Source of the DNA: Taudactylus pleione
Lineage: Eukaryota > Chordata > Amphibia > Anura > Myobatrachidae
Length of the DNA stretch: 64,000 bases
Direction of reading: 5' to 3'
NCBI GenBank assembly: GCA_031769625.1
Contig: JAUIMM010000126.1
Span: 7,154,001-7,218,000, forward strand
Both the position numbers and the translations under genes were made by a program. The notes beneath the pieces are model-generated. The model saw only the letters and a list, made by a program, of their open reading frames with translations. It was not told the origin of the DNA and searched no databases. This document shows, in pieces, positions 22,231-33,299 of this stretch. The first letter of the stretch is position 1, and every line of letters begins with the position of its first letter.

Positions 22231-25200
22231 ATATTTTCTGTGTTTGTGAATTGTGTGCGCAGTAGCCGCACGTGCATCAACAAAGTAGTGCCAAGCGTGC
22301 GCCTGTGTCATAAGTAAAGGGCCGGCTGGCTTGACCGTTAAGGGTGCTGTAACCCCCGAAAGTACACTCCAGTCCAAACCAAAAAAAAAATTATTTTCTG
22401 TGTTTGTGAATTGTGTGCGCAGTAGCCGCACGTGCATCAACAAAGTAGTGCCAAGCGTGCGCCTGTGTCATAAGTAAAGGGCCGGCTGGCTTGACCGTTA
22501 AGGGTGCTGTAACCCCCGAAAGTACACTCCAGTCCAAACCTAAAAAAAAATTATTTTCTGTGTTTGTGAATTGTGTGCGCAGTAGCCGCACGTGCATCAA
22601 CAAAGTAGTGCCAAGCGTGCGCCTGTGTCATAAGTAAAGGGCCGGCTGGCTTGACCGTTAAAGGGTGCTGTAACCCCCGAAAGTACACTCCAGTCCAAAC
22701 CAAAAAAAAATTATTTTCTGTGTTTGTGAATTGTGTGCGCAGTAGCCGCACGTGCATCAACAAAGTAGTGCCAAGCGTGCGCCTGTGTCATAAGTAAAGG
22801 GCCGGCTGGCTTGACCGTTAAGGGTGCTGTAACCCCCGAAAGTACACTCCAGTCCAAACCTAAAAAAAAATTATTTTCTGTGTTTGTGAATTGTGTGCGC
22901 AGTAGCCGCACGTGCATCAACAAAGTAGTGCCAAGAGTGCCCCTGTGTCATAAGTAAAGGGCCGGCTGGCTTGACCGTTAAAGGGTGCTGTAACCCCCGA
23001 AAGTACACTCCAGTCCAAACCAAAAAAAAATTATTTTCTGTGTTTGTGAATTGTGTGCGCAGTAGCCGCACGTGCATCAACAAAGTAGTGCCAAGCGTGC
23101 GCCTGTGTCATAAGTAAAGGGCCGGCTGGCTTGACCGTTAAAGGGCGCTGTAACCCCTGAAAGTACACTCCAGTCCAAACCAAAAAAAAATTATTTTCTG
23201 TGTTTGTGAATTGTGTGCGCAGTAGCCGCACGTGCATCAACAAAGTAGTGTCAAGCGTTCACCTGTGTCATAAGTAAAGGGCCGGCTGGCTTGACCGTTA
23301 AGGGTGCTGTAACCCCCGAAAGTACACTCCAGTCCAAACCAAAAAAAAAATTATTTTCTGTGTTTGTGAATTGTGTGCGCAGTAGCCGCACGTGCATCAA
23401 CAAAGTAGTGCCAAGCGTGCGCCTGTGTCATAAGTAAAGGGCCGGCTGGCTTGACTGTTAAGGGTGCTGTAACCCCCGAAAGTACACTCCAGTCCAAACC
23501 AAAAAAAAAATTATTTTCTGTGTTTGTGAATTGTGTGCGCAGTAGCCGCACGTGCATCAACAAAGTAGTGCCAAGCGTGCGCCTGTGTCATAAGTAAAGG
23601 GCCGGCTGGCTTGACCGTTAAGGGTGCTGTAACCCCCGAAAGTACACTCCAGTCCAAACCTAAAAAAAAATTATTTTCTGTGTTTGTGAATTGTGTGCGC
23701 AGTAGCCGCACGTGCATCAACAAAGTAGTGCCAAGCGTGCGCCTGTGTCATAAGTAAAGGGCCGGCTGGCTTGACCGTTAAAGGGTGCTGTAACCCCCGA
23801 AAGTACACTCCAGTCCAAACCAAAAAAAAATTATTTTCTGTGGTTGTGAATTGTGTGCGCAGTAGCCGCACGTGCATCAACAAAGTAGTGCCAAGCGTGC
23901 GCCTGTGTCATAAGTAAAGGGCCGGCTGGCTTGACCGTTAAGGGTGCTGTAACCCCCGAAAGTACACTCCAGTCCAAACCTAAAAAAAAATTATTTTCTG
24001 TGTTTGTGAATTGTGTGCGCAGTAGCCGCACGTGCATCAACAAAGTAGTGCCAAGAGTGCGCCTGTGTCATAAGTAAAGGGCCGGCTGGCTTGACCGTTA
24101 AAGGGTGCTGTAACCCCCGAAAGTACACTCCAGTCCAAACCAAAAAAAAATTATTTTCTGTGTTTGTGAATTGTGTGCGCAGTAGCTGCACGTGCATCAA
24201 CAAAGTAGTGCCAAGCGTGCGCCTGTGTCATAAGTAAAGGGCCGGCTGGCTTGACCGTTAAAGGGTGCTGTAACCCCTGAAAGTACACTCCAGTCCAAAC
24301 CAAAAAAAAATTATTTTCTGTGTTTGTGAATTGTGTGCGCAGTAGCCGCACGTGCATCAACAAAGTAGTGCCAAGCGTGCGCCTGTGTCATAAGTAAAGG
24401 GCTGGCTGGCTTGACCGTTAAGGGTGCTGTAACTCCCGAAAGTACACTCCAGTCCAAACCAAAAAAAAAATTATTTTCTGTGTTTGTGAATTGTGTGCGC
24501 AGTAGCCGCACGTGCATCAACAAAGTAGTGCCAAGCGTGCGCCTGTGTCATAAGTAAAGGGCCGGCTGGCTTGACCGTTAAGGGTGCTGTAACCCCCGAA
24601 AGTACACTCCAGTCCAAACCAAAAAAAAAATTATTTTCTGTGTTTGTGAATTGTGTGCGCAGTAGCCGCACGTGCATCAACAAAGTAGTGCCAAGCGTGC
24701 GCCTGTGTCATAAGTAAAGGGCCGGCTGGCTTGACCGTTAAGGGTGCTGTAACCCCCGAAAGTACACTCCAGTCCAAACCTAAAAAAAAATTATTTTCTG
24801 TGTTTGTGAATTGTGTGCGCAGTAGCCGCACGTGCATCAACAAAGTAGTGCCAAGCGTGCGCCTGTGTCATAAGTAAAGGGCCGGCTGGCTTGACCGTTA
24901 AAGGGTGCTGTAACCCCCGAAAGTACACTCCAGTCCAAACCAAAAAAAAATTATTTTCTGTGTTTGTGAATTGTGTGCGCAGTAGCCGCACGTGCATCAA
25001 CAAAGTAGTGCCAAGCGTGCGCCTGTGTCATAAGTAAAGGGCCGGCTGGCTTGACCGTTAAAGGGTGCTGTAACCCCCAAAGTACACTCCAGTCCAAACC
25101 AAAAAAAAATTATTTTCTGTGTTTGTGAATTGTGTGCGCAGTAGCCGCACGTGCATCAACAAAGTAGTGCCAAGAGTGCGCCTGTGTCATAAGTAAAGGG

Positions 25201-25269
25201 CCGGCTGGCTTGACCGTTAAAGGGTGCTGTAACCCACAAAGTACACTCCAGTCCGAACCAAAAAAAAAT
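22231..25269. repeat. 160-bp minisatellite, 19 copies plus a partial
   Basis: Units start TTATTTTCTGTGTTTGTGAA and are almost all exactly 160 bp; the last two are 159-160 and a partial follows to about 25290. Three unit types differ in the TTAAGGG/TTAAAGGG step and in A10, TA9 or A9 before the next unit. Diagnostic variants repeat with a period of seven units (1,120 bp). The 70-codon minus-strand frames in every unit are artefacts. The array separates promoter from transposase. Confidence 0.95.
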
Positions 25270-25318
25270 TTATTTTCTGTGTTTAGCCGCACGTATATAT
25301 CAAATCGATATAACATAA

Positions 25319-28300
25319 ATGGAGGACCAAACTTTCTCCGATAAAAATAAAATAGAGAAAGATCAAGAACCACTTCCTCCTAGTGCTGAAGCTGCTGCCA
25401 CTAGTCATGACATAGACGATAACATGCCATCAACGTCGTCTGCCAAGGCCGATGCCCAATGTCATAGTAGAGGGCACATACAATCCCAAATGGCAAAGTT
25501 CAGGAAAATGACCTTGAAAAAGACATTTAAATCAGCTGAAGAGAAACGTAAACTTGCCAATATGCCATTTACGACACGGAGTGGCAAGGAACGGCTAAGG
25601 TCGATCCCTAGTATGTTCATGACTAGTGGTTCAGCTTCACATGACGATGGAAGCACTCCTCCCACTAAAAAAATCAAAAGAGTTAAGCTGGCAAAAGCAC
25701 AGCGAAGAACTGTGCTTTCTAAGAAGATATCACAAATCCCCAAAGAGAGTCCAAGTGTGGTGGTGGTTGCGATGCCTGACCTTCCCAGCACTGGACGGGA
25801 AGAGGTGGCTCTTTCCACCATTTGCACGCCCCCTGCAAGTGCTGAAAGGAGCACCCACAGTCCACTTGCTGATATGCAAATTGAAGATGTCACTGTTGAA
25901 GTACAACAGGATGAGGATACTGGTGTAGCTGGCGCTGAGGAGGAAGTTGGCGAGGAGGATTCTGATGGTGATGTGGTTTGTTTAAATCAGGCTCCGGGGG
26001 AGACAGTTGTTGTCCGTGGGATGAAAAAGCCCATCACGGTCATGCCTGGGCAGAAGACCAAACATTCCACCTCTTTGGTCTGGCAATATTTCTATCCAAA
26101 TCCGGACAACAACTGTCTTGCCATATGTACCATATGTAAAGGTGAAATAAGTAGGGGTAGGGACGTCAACCACCTAGGAACATCCTCCCTTATACGGCAC
26201 CTGCAGCGCGTTCATAAAAAGTTACTGTCAAGTTCAGAAACTTTGGCTCAGACCGTAAGCAGTCCAGGGACACCTAAATCCCGTTGTCCTGTTGTATCCA
26301 AGCGCCTGCAAACCACACCGTCAACTCCCTCCTCGTCAATTTCCTCCTTAGTCAGGATCGGAAGTAGTCCTGCAGGCCATATCACTGGCATGACTGACTC
26401 TCCTATCCGGGATTCCTCCGGAGGATCCTGCATTGCTACGCCTACTGCTGCCGCTGCTGCTGTTGCTGCTGCTGCTGGGAGTCGTTCATCATCCCAGAGA
26501 GGAAGTAGGAACACCACTACTTTTACTAAACAATTGACCCTCCAACAGTCCTTAGCGAGGAGGATGAAGTACGACAGCAGTCATCCTGAAGCAAAACGTA
26601 TAACTGAGGCCTTGACTGCTATGTTGGTGTTAGACGTGCGTCCGGTATCCGCCATTAGTGCAGTGGGATTTAGACAATTGATGGAGGTAGTGTGTCCCCG
26701 GTTCCAAATCCCGTCTAGATTCCACTTCACTAGGCAGGCGATACCGAGACTGTACAGAAACGTCAGAAAAAGTGTCCTCAGTGTCCTGAAAAATGCCGTT
26801 GTACACAATGTCCACTTAACCACGGACATGTGGACAAGTGGAACAGGGCAGACTAAGGACTATATGACTGTGACAGCCCACTGGGTAGATGTATCACCTT
26901 ACGCAGCAACAGCAGCAGCGTCACCAGTAGCAGCATCTCAGAAACGCCAGCTCGTTACAAGGCAGGCTACGCTGTGTATCACCGGTTTCAGTAAGAGGCA
27001 CACCGCCGACAACCTCTTAGAGAAACTGAGGGAAATCATCGCCCAGTGGCTTACCCCACTTAGACTCTCCTGGGGATTTGTGATATCTGACAACGCCACC
27101 AATATTGTGCGGGCATTACATCTGGGCAAATTCCAGCACGTCCCATGTTTTGCTCACACAATAAACTTGGTGGTGCAGAATTTTCTGAAAAGCGACAGGG
27201 GCGTGCAGGACACGCTTTGGGTGGCCCGAAAAATTTCTGGCCACTTTCGCCATTCAGCGACTGCGTGCCGAAGACTGGAGCGCCAGCAAACACTCTTGAA
27301 CCTGCCCCGCCATCACCTGAAGCAAGAGGTTGTGACGCGGTGGAACTCAACCCTCTATATGCTTCAGAGGATGGAGGAGCAGCAAAAGGCCATACAAGCC
27401 TATACATCCACCTATGACATAGGCAAAGGAGGGGGTATGCACCTGACTCAAGCGCAGTGGAGAATGATTTCCGTGTTGTGCAAGGTTCTTCAGCCCTTCG
27501 AACTTGCCACACGTGAAGTCAGTTCAGACACTGCCAGCTTGAGTCAGGTCATTCCCCTCATCAGGCTTTTGCAGAAGCAGCTGGAGAAAGTGAAGGAGGA
27601 GCTAAGACGGAGCGATTCCGCTCGGCATGTGGGACTTGTGGATGAAGCCCTTCATTCGCTTTGCCAGGATTCCAGGGTGGTCAATCTGTTGAAATCAGAC
27701 CACTACATTTTGGCCACCGTGCTCGATCCTAGGTTTAAAGCCTATGTGGTGTCTCTCTTTCCGGCCGACACAAGCCTGCAGAGGTGCAAAGACCTGCTGG
27801 TGAACACACTGTCAGCTGAAGCGGAACGTGACACGTCAACGGCTCCTTCTTCATTTTCTCCCGCAACTGGGGCTGCCAGGAAAAAACTTAGGTATCCTAA
27901 GCAACCCGCTGGCGGTGATGCAGGGCAGGCAGGACCAAGTTTGGACATCTGGTCCGGACTGAAGGACCTGGCAACAATTTCTGACATGTCTACTGTCACT
28001 GCATATGATACTGTCACCATTGACAGAATGGTGGAGGATTACATCGGTGACAGCATCCAAGTAGGCATGTCAGACAGTCCATACCTGTACTGGCAGGAAA
28101 AAGAGGCAATTTGGAGGCCCCTGTACAAACTGGCTCTATTTTACCTGAGTTGCCCCCCCTCCAGTGTGTACTCCGAAAGAGTGTTTAGTGCAGCCGGGAA
28201 CCTTGTCAGCGAAAGGCGTAGGAGGTTGCTTCCACAGAATGTGGAGAAGATGATGTTCATCAAAATGAATTATCAGCTCTTCCAGGGAGACCAGCCTCCA

Positions 28301-28435
28301 GAAGGTACAGAGGGACCTGTGGTGGTGGATTCAAGTGGGGACGAGTTAATACTTTGTGAGGATGAGGATGTACACACTGAAGAGGGTGAGGAATCGGTGG
28401 ATGAGGAGGATGAGGATGACATCTTGCCTCCGTAG
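25319..28435 (+). CDS. hAT transposase with BED zinc finger
   Basis: Single uninterrupted frame of 1,038 residues, the enzyme expected to bind the element's ends and catalyse cut-and-paste in the nucleus. Residues 1-245 are a basic then acidic low-complexity extension. A BED finger follows with C270, C273, H294 and H299, then an alanine-rich linker near 375-392. The catalytic core has D503 in TTDMWTS, D591 in ISDNATN, the CFAHTINLVV block, and a C-terminal hAT dimerisation domain (about 925-985) with SERVFSAAGN, where E953 is the candidate third catalytic residue. The tail is acidic. ZBED-type proteins are domesticated relatives. At 1,038 residues it is longer than most hAT transposases because of the N-terminal extension. 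The start is the first ATG after the TATA box (G at +4, but T at -3). No disabling change was seen. Confidence 0.93.
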   Translation: MEDQTFSDKNKIEKDQEPLPPSAEAAATSHDIDDNMPSTSSAKADAQCHSRGHIQSQMAKFRKMTLKKTFKSAEEKRKLANMPFTTRSGKERLRSIPSMFMTSGSASHDDGSTPPTKKIKRVKLAKAQRRTVLSKKISQIPKESPSVVVVAMPDLPSTGREEVALSTICTPPASAERSTHSPLADMQIEDVTVEVQQDEDTGVAGAEEEVGEEDSDGDVVCLNQAPGETVVVRGMKKPITVMPGQKTKHSTSLVWQYFYPNPDNNCLAICTICKGEISRGRDVNHLGTSSLIRHLQRVHKKLLSSSETLAQTVSSPGTPKSRCPVVSKRLQTTPSTPSSSISSLVRIGSSPAGHITGMTDSPIRDSSGGSCIATPTAAAAAVAAAAGSRSSSQRGSRNTTTFTKQLTLQQSLARRMKYDSSHPEAKRITEALTAMLVLDVRPVSAISAVGFRQLMEVVCPRFQIPSRFHFTRQAIPRLYRNVRKSVLSVLKNAVVHNVHLTTDMWTSGTGQTKDYMTVTAHWVDVSPYAATAAASPVAASQKRQLVTRQATLCITGFSKRHTADNLLEKLREIIAQWLTPLRLSWGFVISDNATNIVRALHLGKFQHVPCFAHTINLVVQNFLKSDRGVQDTLWVARKISGHFRHSATACRRLERQQTLLNLPRHHLKQEVVTRWNSTLYMLQRMEEQQKAIQAYTSTYDIGKGGGMHLTQAQWRMISVLCKVLQPFELATREVSSDTASLSQVIPLIRLLQKQLEKVKEELRRSDSARHVGLVDEALHSLCQDSRVVNLLKSDHYILATVLDPRFKAYVVSLFPADTSLQRCKDLLVNTLSAEAERDTSTAPSSFSPATGAARKKLRYPKQPAGGDAGQAGPSLDIWSGLKDLATISDMSTVTAYDTVTIDRMVEDYIGDSIQVGMSDSPYLYWQEKEAIWRPLYKLALFYLSCPPSSVYSERVFSAAGNLVSERRRRLLPQNVEKMMFIKMNYQLFQGDQPPEGTEGPVVVDSSGDELILCEDEDVHTEEGEESVDEEDEDDILPP

Positions 28436-29074
28436 AGCCAGTTTGTGCAGGGACACATTAATTGCCAGCTTGTTTTGTGGGGGCCCAAACGAACCAATCA
28501 TTTCAGCCACAGTTGTGTGGCAGACCCTGGCGCTGAAATGATTGATTTGTTAAAGTGTGCATGTCCTGTTTATACAACATAAGGGTGGGTGGGAGGGCCC
28601 AAGGACAATTCCATCTTGCACCTCTTTTTTTCTTTGCATTATGTACAGTTTGGGGCCTAGTTTTTCTAACTGCCATCCTGCCTGCCACTGCAGTGTCACT
28701 CCTAGATGGGTCACGTGTTTGTGCCGCCCACTCGTGTCGCTTAGCATAGTCATCCAGCTACCTCGGTGCAACCTTTTGGACATAAAAACACTATTGTGAG
28801 GTGTGAGGTGTTCAGAATAGACTGGAAATGAGTGGAAATTAAGGTTATTGAGGTTAATAATAGCATAGGAGCAGAAAAACCTACAAATTCTGTGATTTTA
28901 GCTGTTTTTATGCTTTTTTTCAAAAAAATACAGATCCAAAACACAAAACCCAGAACCCAAAACACGGAAGGGTGGTTTTGGCAAAACCAATCCAGATCCA
29001 AAACACGAAGAAAGATCCAGATCCAAAACCAAAACACAAAACACGAAAAGTGGCCGATGCACACCCCTAATATA

Positions 29075-29345
29075 TATATATATATATAAACATAACAGCT
29101 GGCACTCCACATATAGCATCAGGAATGCCCTGTGCCCTCCACAATGTTCCCTAAGGAACAGCACATGCACAAATAAGGAAGGAATGGCGGCACTCACGGG
29201 TCTTGAAGAAATAAGAATACACTGACAAAGTGTGTCAATCCTGTTCGACGTTTCAGTCAGAATAGACTTTTATCAAGAACATGTGAGTGCCGCCATTTTC
29301 AAGACCTGTGAGTGCCGCCACTCATCCTTATTTGTCCTGTACATA
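29075..29345 (-). mobile_element. Penelope-like fragment with inverted arms
   Basis: Positions 29170-29208 and 29298-29335 are imperfect reverse complements, both containing GGCGGCACTCAC or its complement, the word also found in the 21443-21652 palindrome. Between them lies a minus-strand hammerhead-like motif. No reverse transcriptase is present. The hAT element stands between this piece and the earlier one. Confidence 0.6.
29241..29284 (-). ncRNA. Hammerhead ribozyme-like motif 3 (degraded core)
   Basis: On the minus strand helix I TGTTC/GAACA, helix II AGTC/GACT with a 6-nt loop, GAAAC and GTC are all present, but the core reads TTGATAA where CTGANGA is needed (two changes). Probably a dead relative of motif 2. 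Confidence 0.55.
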
Positions 29346-30066
29346 CACACAAAGAAAAAGACAGGCACTAAAACCTCCATATCAATGTGGGCGATGGCTG
29401 GCTGCAGCCAATATTAAACAGTAGGGGAAAAACAAAACCCCTACAATTTAAATAAAGTAAAAAAGTAATAAAGGTATTGTCATTTATTAAAATCCAGATT
29501 TCAATAATAAAATATTGACTTGTTTTTTAGAAATTACAATATATATGACCGGTTTCTAAAACAGTCAAATGACAAGTACTGTAGAACAATTAATATTAGA
29601 AAAAATTCAACACAGCACATATGAAATGTTATTAAAGCCGTAGTCTTGTGTATGTTCAGTGAACATGCATTAAGAGCAACCAAAGTGTTAATTGCCATAA
29701 AAAGAGCTTGTTCACTTATCCAAATGTGACAAATAGCTAATTTCAAAGTAAAGTATTCAGAATTGCTTAGAATGTCTACTTCCAATTAGCAAAAGAACTG
29801 AAACTTCCGGTTTTATACTTTGCATATATTTGTTAGTATGTAACTGGTTAATTGAATCCAGCTGATTGAGGAAAAGGCTTGAAGCAGTGTCACAGGTTGT
29901 TAGTAGTTAGTAATTGCAGTCAATGAAAAGCAGGAAGAGTGATACGGACCAATTTATCCAGTCTTTTTAGTTATTAAAAGCTTCCACTCAATCCCTAATT
30001 TACTTTCACTTGTGTATAAAAGTTCTACCACCACATAAGTAGGAGCAGAAATCTTGTGGATATAAT
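29346..30066. other. AT-rich spacer, nothing recognised
   Basis: No gene, array or termini were seen. Confidence 0.45.
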
Positions 30067-30850
30067 GGGGAATATTCAATTGGGGGGCAAGAATAGCAAA
30101 AATCCTGTCCCGCTGGGTTTTCCTGCAGGTGCTGGATTTTTGCTATTCAATCAGGTGCAGGGATTTTGATTTTTCTTGAGCGCCGGGAGGTTTTTGTTTG
30201 CACACCTCCAGAGCACGACCAATTTTTCCTAAAATCCACAATCTTAGGAAAAAAGGTTGGGAAATACTCTAGGCCCCCGGTGGCACTCCTCCTAATGACT
30301 AATTAAGCAATTGGAAGTTTCCAATTAGCTTAATTAGTCCTTAATTACTTACCTTCGGCAGCGTGGTCTTCAGCTTCCAGCATCGGGTCTGCAGCAGCGG
30401 TGAGTATGCAGTGTGTGTCAGTGTTTGTTAGTGTGTATGAGTGAGTGTGACCCCCAGTGTGTCAACCCCCCCAAATGTATGTATGCCCCCCCACAATGGG
30501 CATTGGGAGAACTACATCTCCCAGCAGCCCTTGTGCCTCCCTGCAGACCCAGGAGCCTACCAGCAGCCCCTGGGACTCCCAGCAGCCCCCTCCCAAGTGA
30601 GAAGATGGAGGGGAGGCCACCAGGAGCCATGGAGACCACCAGAGACCATGGGACAGGTAAGTGTAATTTTTTCTTATTTTTTTTATTTTACGCACCGCAG
30701 GGTTTTCAGAGCTGAAAACCCTGTGACCACTTTTTTTAAATTGGATACTGTAGGTATTGGGAGCATGCAAACACACGGTAATCCAAAATTGGGCGCGAGG
30801 GGTGCAAGGTTTTTTCCACGCTAAACCTCATGCTCAATTGAATATGCCCC
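30067..30850. mobile_element. MITE (784 bp)
   Basis: The left end GGGGAATATTCAATTGGGG pairs with the right end CTCAATTGAATATGCCCC. The flanks ATAAT and ATTAT are themselves complementary, so the target duplication is unclear; a 3-bp TAA/TTA Harbinger-type site is possible. It carries no transposase. A diverged fragment with a similar start is at 43149. Confidence 0.7.
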
Positions 30851-32537
30851 ATTATGTAGTCTAGTAGTGACAGTTCTTTACATCATAAACTGTAGATCCG
30901 CACCATGTTTAAACACTCTTAGGGCCAAATTTCAATGCTTTCTTCACCTGTATCCTTGGTCGGCTTCCTCAAAAGGTCGCAAAACTCATTGAAATTTGGT
31001 CCGCTTAAAGTATTTAACCATGGTGCAGATGTACAGTCTATGATGTAAAAAGAACTTGGCATGAAAAAAAGTCATGGCCACTGCATCGTAGCACTTTGTA
31101 TACAGATTCAGACTCAGTTGCATACAAATATTAACCACGTAACTGACGATTCTTTTTTTTCCAAAAACCATTCAGAAATTGTCAGGGTTTTCTTTATGAT
31201 TGAATTAGGTAAAAAACATTGGTTTAAAACGTATCCAACACAAATTATTTTAAAATATATATATTTTTTGTAACATAACATTAACATTAATTTTTATTAC
31301 ATCGATCACTGATATATCGAACTATCGGAACATTGCAACTTTGATTTCCTCAGAGGAGCAGCCGCTAGTTATACACTGGGGGACTGAGAGGTGGTTAATT
31401 TACATTTCCCTGGCAGCTGCTCCTCTATGCAGCTGCCGGTGGGGGGTGTTCCTGCGGTGTTGCCCATTTAGTTGCCCATTCAGCAGTGATTGGTAGCACA
31501 ACACACACTGGTGGAGGGCGGAGGGATGCAGAGGACCGGGAGGTCCAACTGCAAATGGCGGCTGCTGGAAGATATCTTCCATCAGCTGCCCACTGTGCAT
31601 TTCTGACAGGTGGCATCATTGGCGTGCTCGCAAATGATGTGACCACTCCAGGCAAGTGGTTAAAGTAATAAGTGCAGTCTCATGCTGAGTCTTTAGTCAC
31701 ATCACATTGTGACGAAGATGGATTTCCGGGCAAAAAAGATGCTTGATGCTAGCAGAGTAGCATGGAACCTGGCACGTCAAGAGGGGCTGTTTGGTGCCAC
31801 TTCAGAAATAGTGTATGAGGACACATCTGTAGCCTGGAGGTGTGTTTTGAGTCATTGTCTTGCTGTAGGATTATAGGTGTAAACCAGAAGGTACAGTATT
31901 GCATGGCTCTACAAAATGCTGTGGAAGCCCTTTTGTTTCAGGGTGCCAGTCACTGTGCAAGTTGCTGACTCGTGATTCAGCAAAAGAGCCCCAGACCATA
32001 AATATTTGACAGTTGATGTCACAGGGGTTTATATATATGTGCTATTTTGCTATTAATAGCATTTTCCCTTGACATCTTGGGATTAAACACACCGGGAAGT
32101 GTTGCTTTTAGAAGCTGCATTTTAGTAAATAATCCCCATACACTGAAAAACCATCATTCCCCTATTCTGTAGATTACAAAAACAATTACAAAAACTGTGC
32201 ACAATTAATCAAAGATTTAACATTTTGATTCACTGGTCCATAAGAAATTCCTCCTGTCTTCAATAGTCCACTGGCAGTGCTTCATGTCCCAGACAAGCCT
32301 CTTTTTCATTGCTGCAGAACAATTGCCAGTTCTTAACCCATTGCTTGATCTCTGAAAAAGACCTTTTTTATAACTCTGAAATTGACATTTTACAGTTTTT
32401 GCTAGCCTATATTTTTGATTTTATTAAACACTAGCAGTTGATACTTACCTGCTTGCAATTAATGAAAGAATGACCAAAAAACAAAAATACAACACAACCT
32501 CAAATAAAGAGTTGGACTTTGCTATTCTACTGATAAA
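30851..32537. other. Spacer with possible Tc1-like relic
   Basis: Minus-strand translation around 31900-32350 gives short pieces such as FLWTSESKCLIF and GTLKQKGFHSIL that resemble Tc1/mariner transposase, heavily broken by stops. I cannot set boundaries. The rest (30900-31700) shows only a small AAATTTCAATG fold-back near 30927-31002. Confidence 0.35.
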
Positions 32538-33048
32538 GGGCCTCAGTCAGACCCACTCACAAGCGGCTGTCCGCTCGCAAGTGGGTCGATGGTGCGCATG
32601 CGCCAGACGCGATGAGCGAAGGACTTTCCTTCGCTCGTTGTGTCTGATCAAAGGGGGCGTGCTGTTGATGTTGATTGACAGCACGCCCCCTTTGGTGGGC
32701 GTGCCGGGGGCGTGCCTGCCAGACGGAGGCGTTCCCAAGGGAACGCCTACCGTCAGAAGCCGGCCCCACTGACATCACTAGTGATGTCAGTGGGAGTGAT
32801 TTTGGCTCTGATAGAGCCAAAATCACTCCAGGGCTTGTGGTCGAAAAACCCAACCACAGGCTTCTGGTCGCACTGGCAATGGTCGCGATGGTCAAGACCA
32901 TCGCGACCATCATCCTGCACGCTCGTATGTGCTGTGGGTGGTGACCCACAGCTATATGAGCGTCCAGGAGGACGCTCCATTTTTATGGAGGACGGCCCTC
33001 ATTCAGAGCGAGCACTCTGCTCAGAGCGTCCGGCTCTGAATGAGGGCC
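32538..33048. mobile_element. Harbinger-type MITE (511 bp)
   Basis: Ends GGGCCTCAGTCAGACCC and (reverse complement) GGCCCTCATTCAGAGCC, with AAA on both sides as the 3-bp target duplication. The central palindromes at 32765-32794 and 32795-32827 are the same as in 17923-18472. It stands about 250 bp left of the autonomous element. Confidence 0.88.
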
Positions 33049-33179
33049 AAAGTCTGAATTTTTGAAGAAAAATAAAAGTAAATGCATTCAAATGATGAAA
33101 AACAACAAAGAAAACAATTTAACTGTAAGAGCAATGGACAACTTTTAACTGCACTATATATATTATTTATTTAAAATAT

Positions 33180-33299
33180 CAGATACTGTAGTAGGAATGG
33201 ACTAAGTTTAGGATTAAGGCAAGGTTATGGTCAGTGGCCATGGCAGAGGTCTGGTAAACTGCATGAATCAGTAATATCCAAGGGTCAAGCAGGAACTTG
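33180..33299 (-). mobile_element. Left piece of a gypsy LTR, minus strand
   Basis: This sequence and that right of 40877 appear to be one LTR-like unit opened by the Harbinger insertion (TTG target). The assignment depends on the gypsy chromodomain and integrase relic that follows at 41165-42060 on the minus strand; the outer end was not found. Confidence 0.4.

Larger units (their letters stand above)
21739..29069 (+). mobile_element. Complete 7.3-kb hAT element, apparently autonomous
   Basis: Both ends carry TAGGGGTG (the right one as CACCCCTA), followed by imperfect similarity. It lies in a (TA)n tract, so the 8-bp target duplication ATATATAT is consistent but not diagnostic. Inside are GATCCGAGTC-type repeats at the left end and ATCCAAAACAC-type repeats at the right end (probable transposase-binding sites), a TATA box, a minisatellite leader and one intact transposase gene. 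Confidence 0.88.

Noticed and set aside
22231..25269. CRISPR-like array or a multigene family of 70-residue minus-strand proteins
   Set aside because: Units are contiguous 160-bp tandem copies without unique spacers, and the minus-strand frames are identical by-products of the unit. The setting is a eukaryotic transposon.
25982..26829. Host ZBED gene in place of a transposon gene
   Set aside because: Terminal TAGGGGTG ends, subterminal repeats and a flanking AT duplication bracket the gene, so an element is the simpler reading; domestication remains possible but is not shown.
27060..27512. 150-residue minus-strand ORF within the hAT transposase
   Set aside because: Antisense shadow of a strongly supported coding frame, with no recognisable domain.
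21653..29080. A single Penelope element split by the hAT insertion
   Set aside because: The hammerhead motifs on the two sides are on opposite strands and differ in sequence, and no continuous reading or shared boundary was found, so two separate pieces are equally likely.
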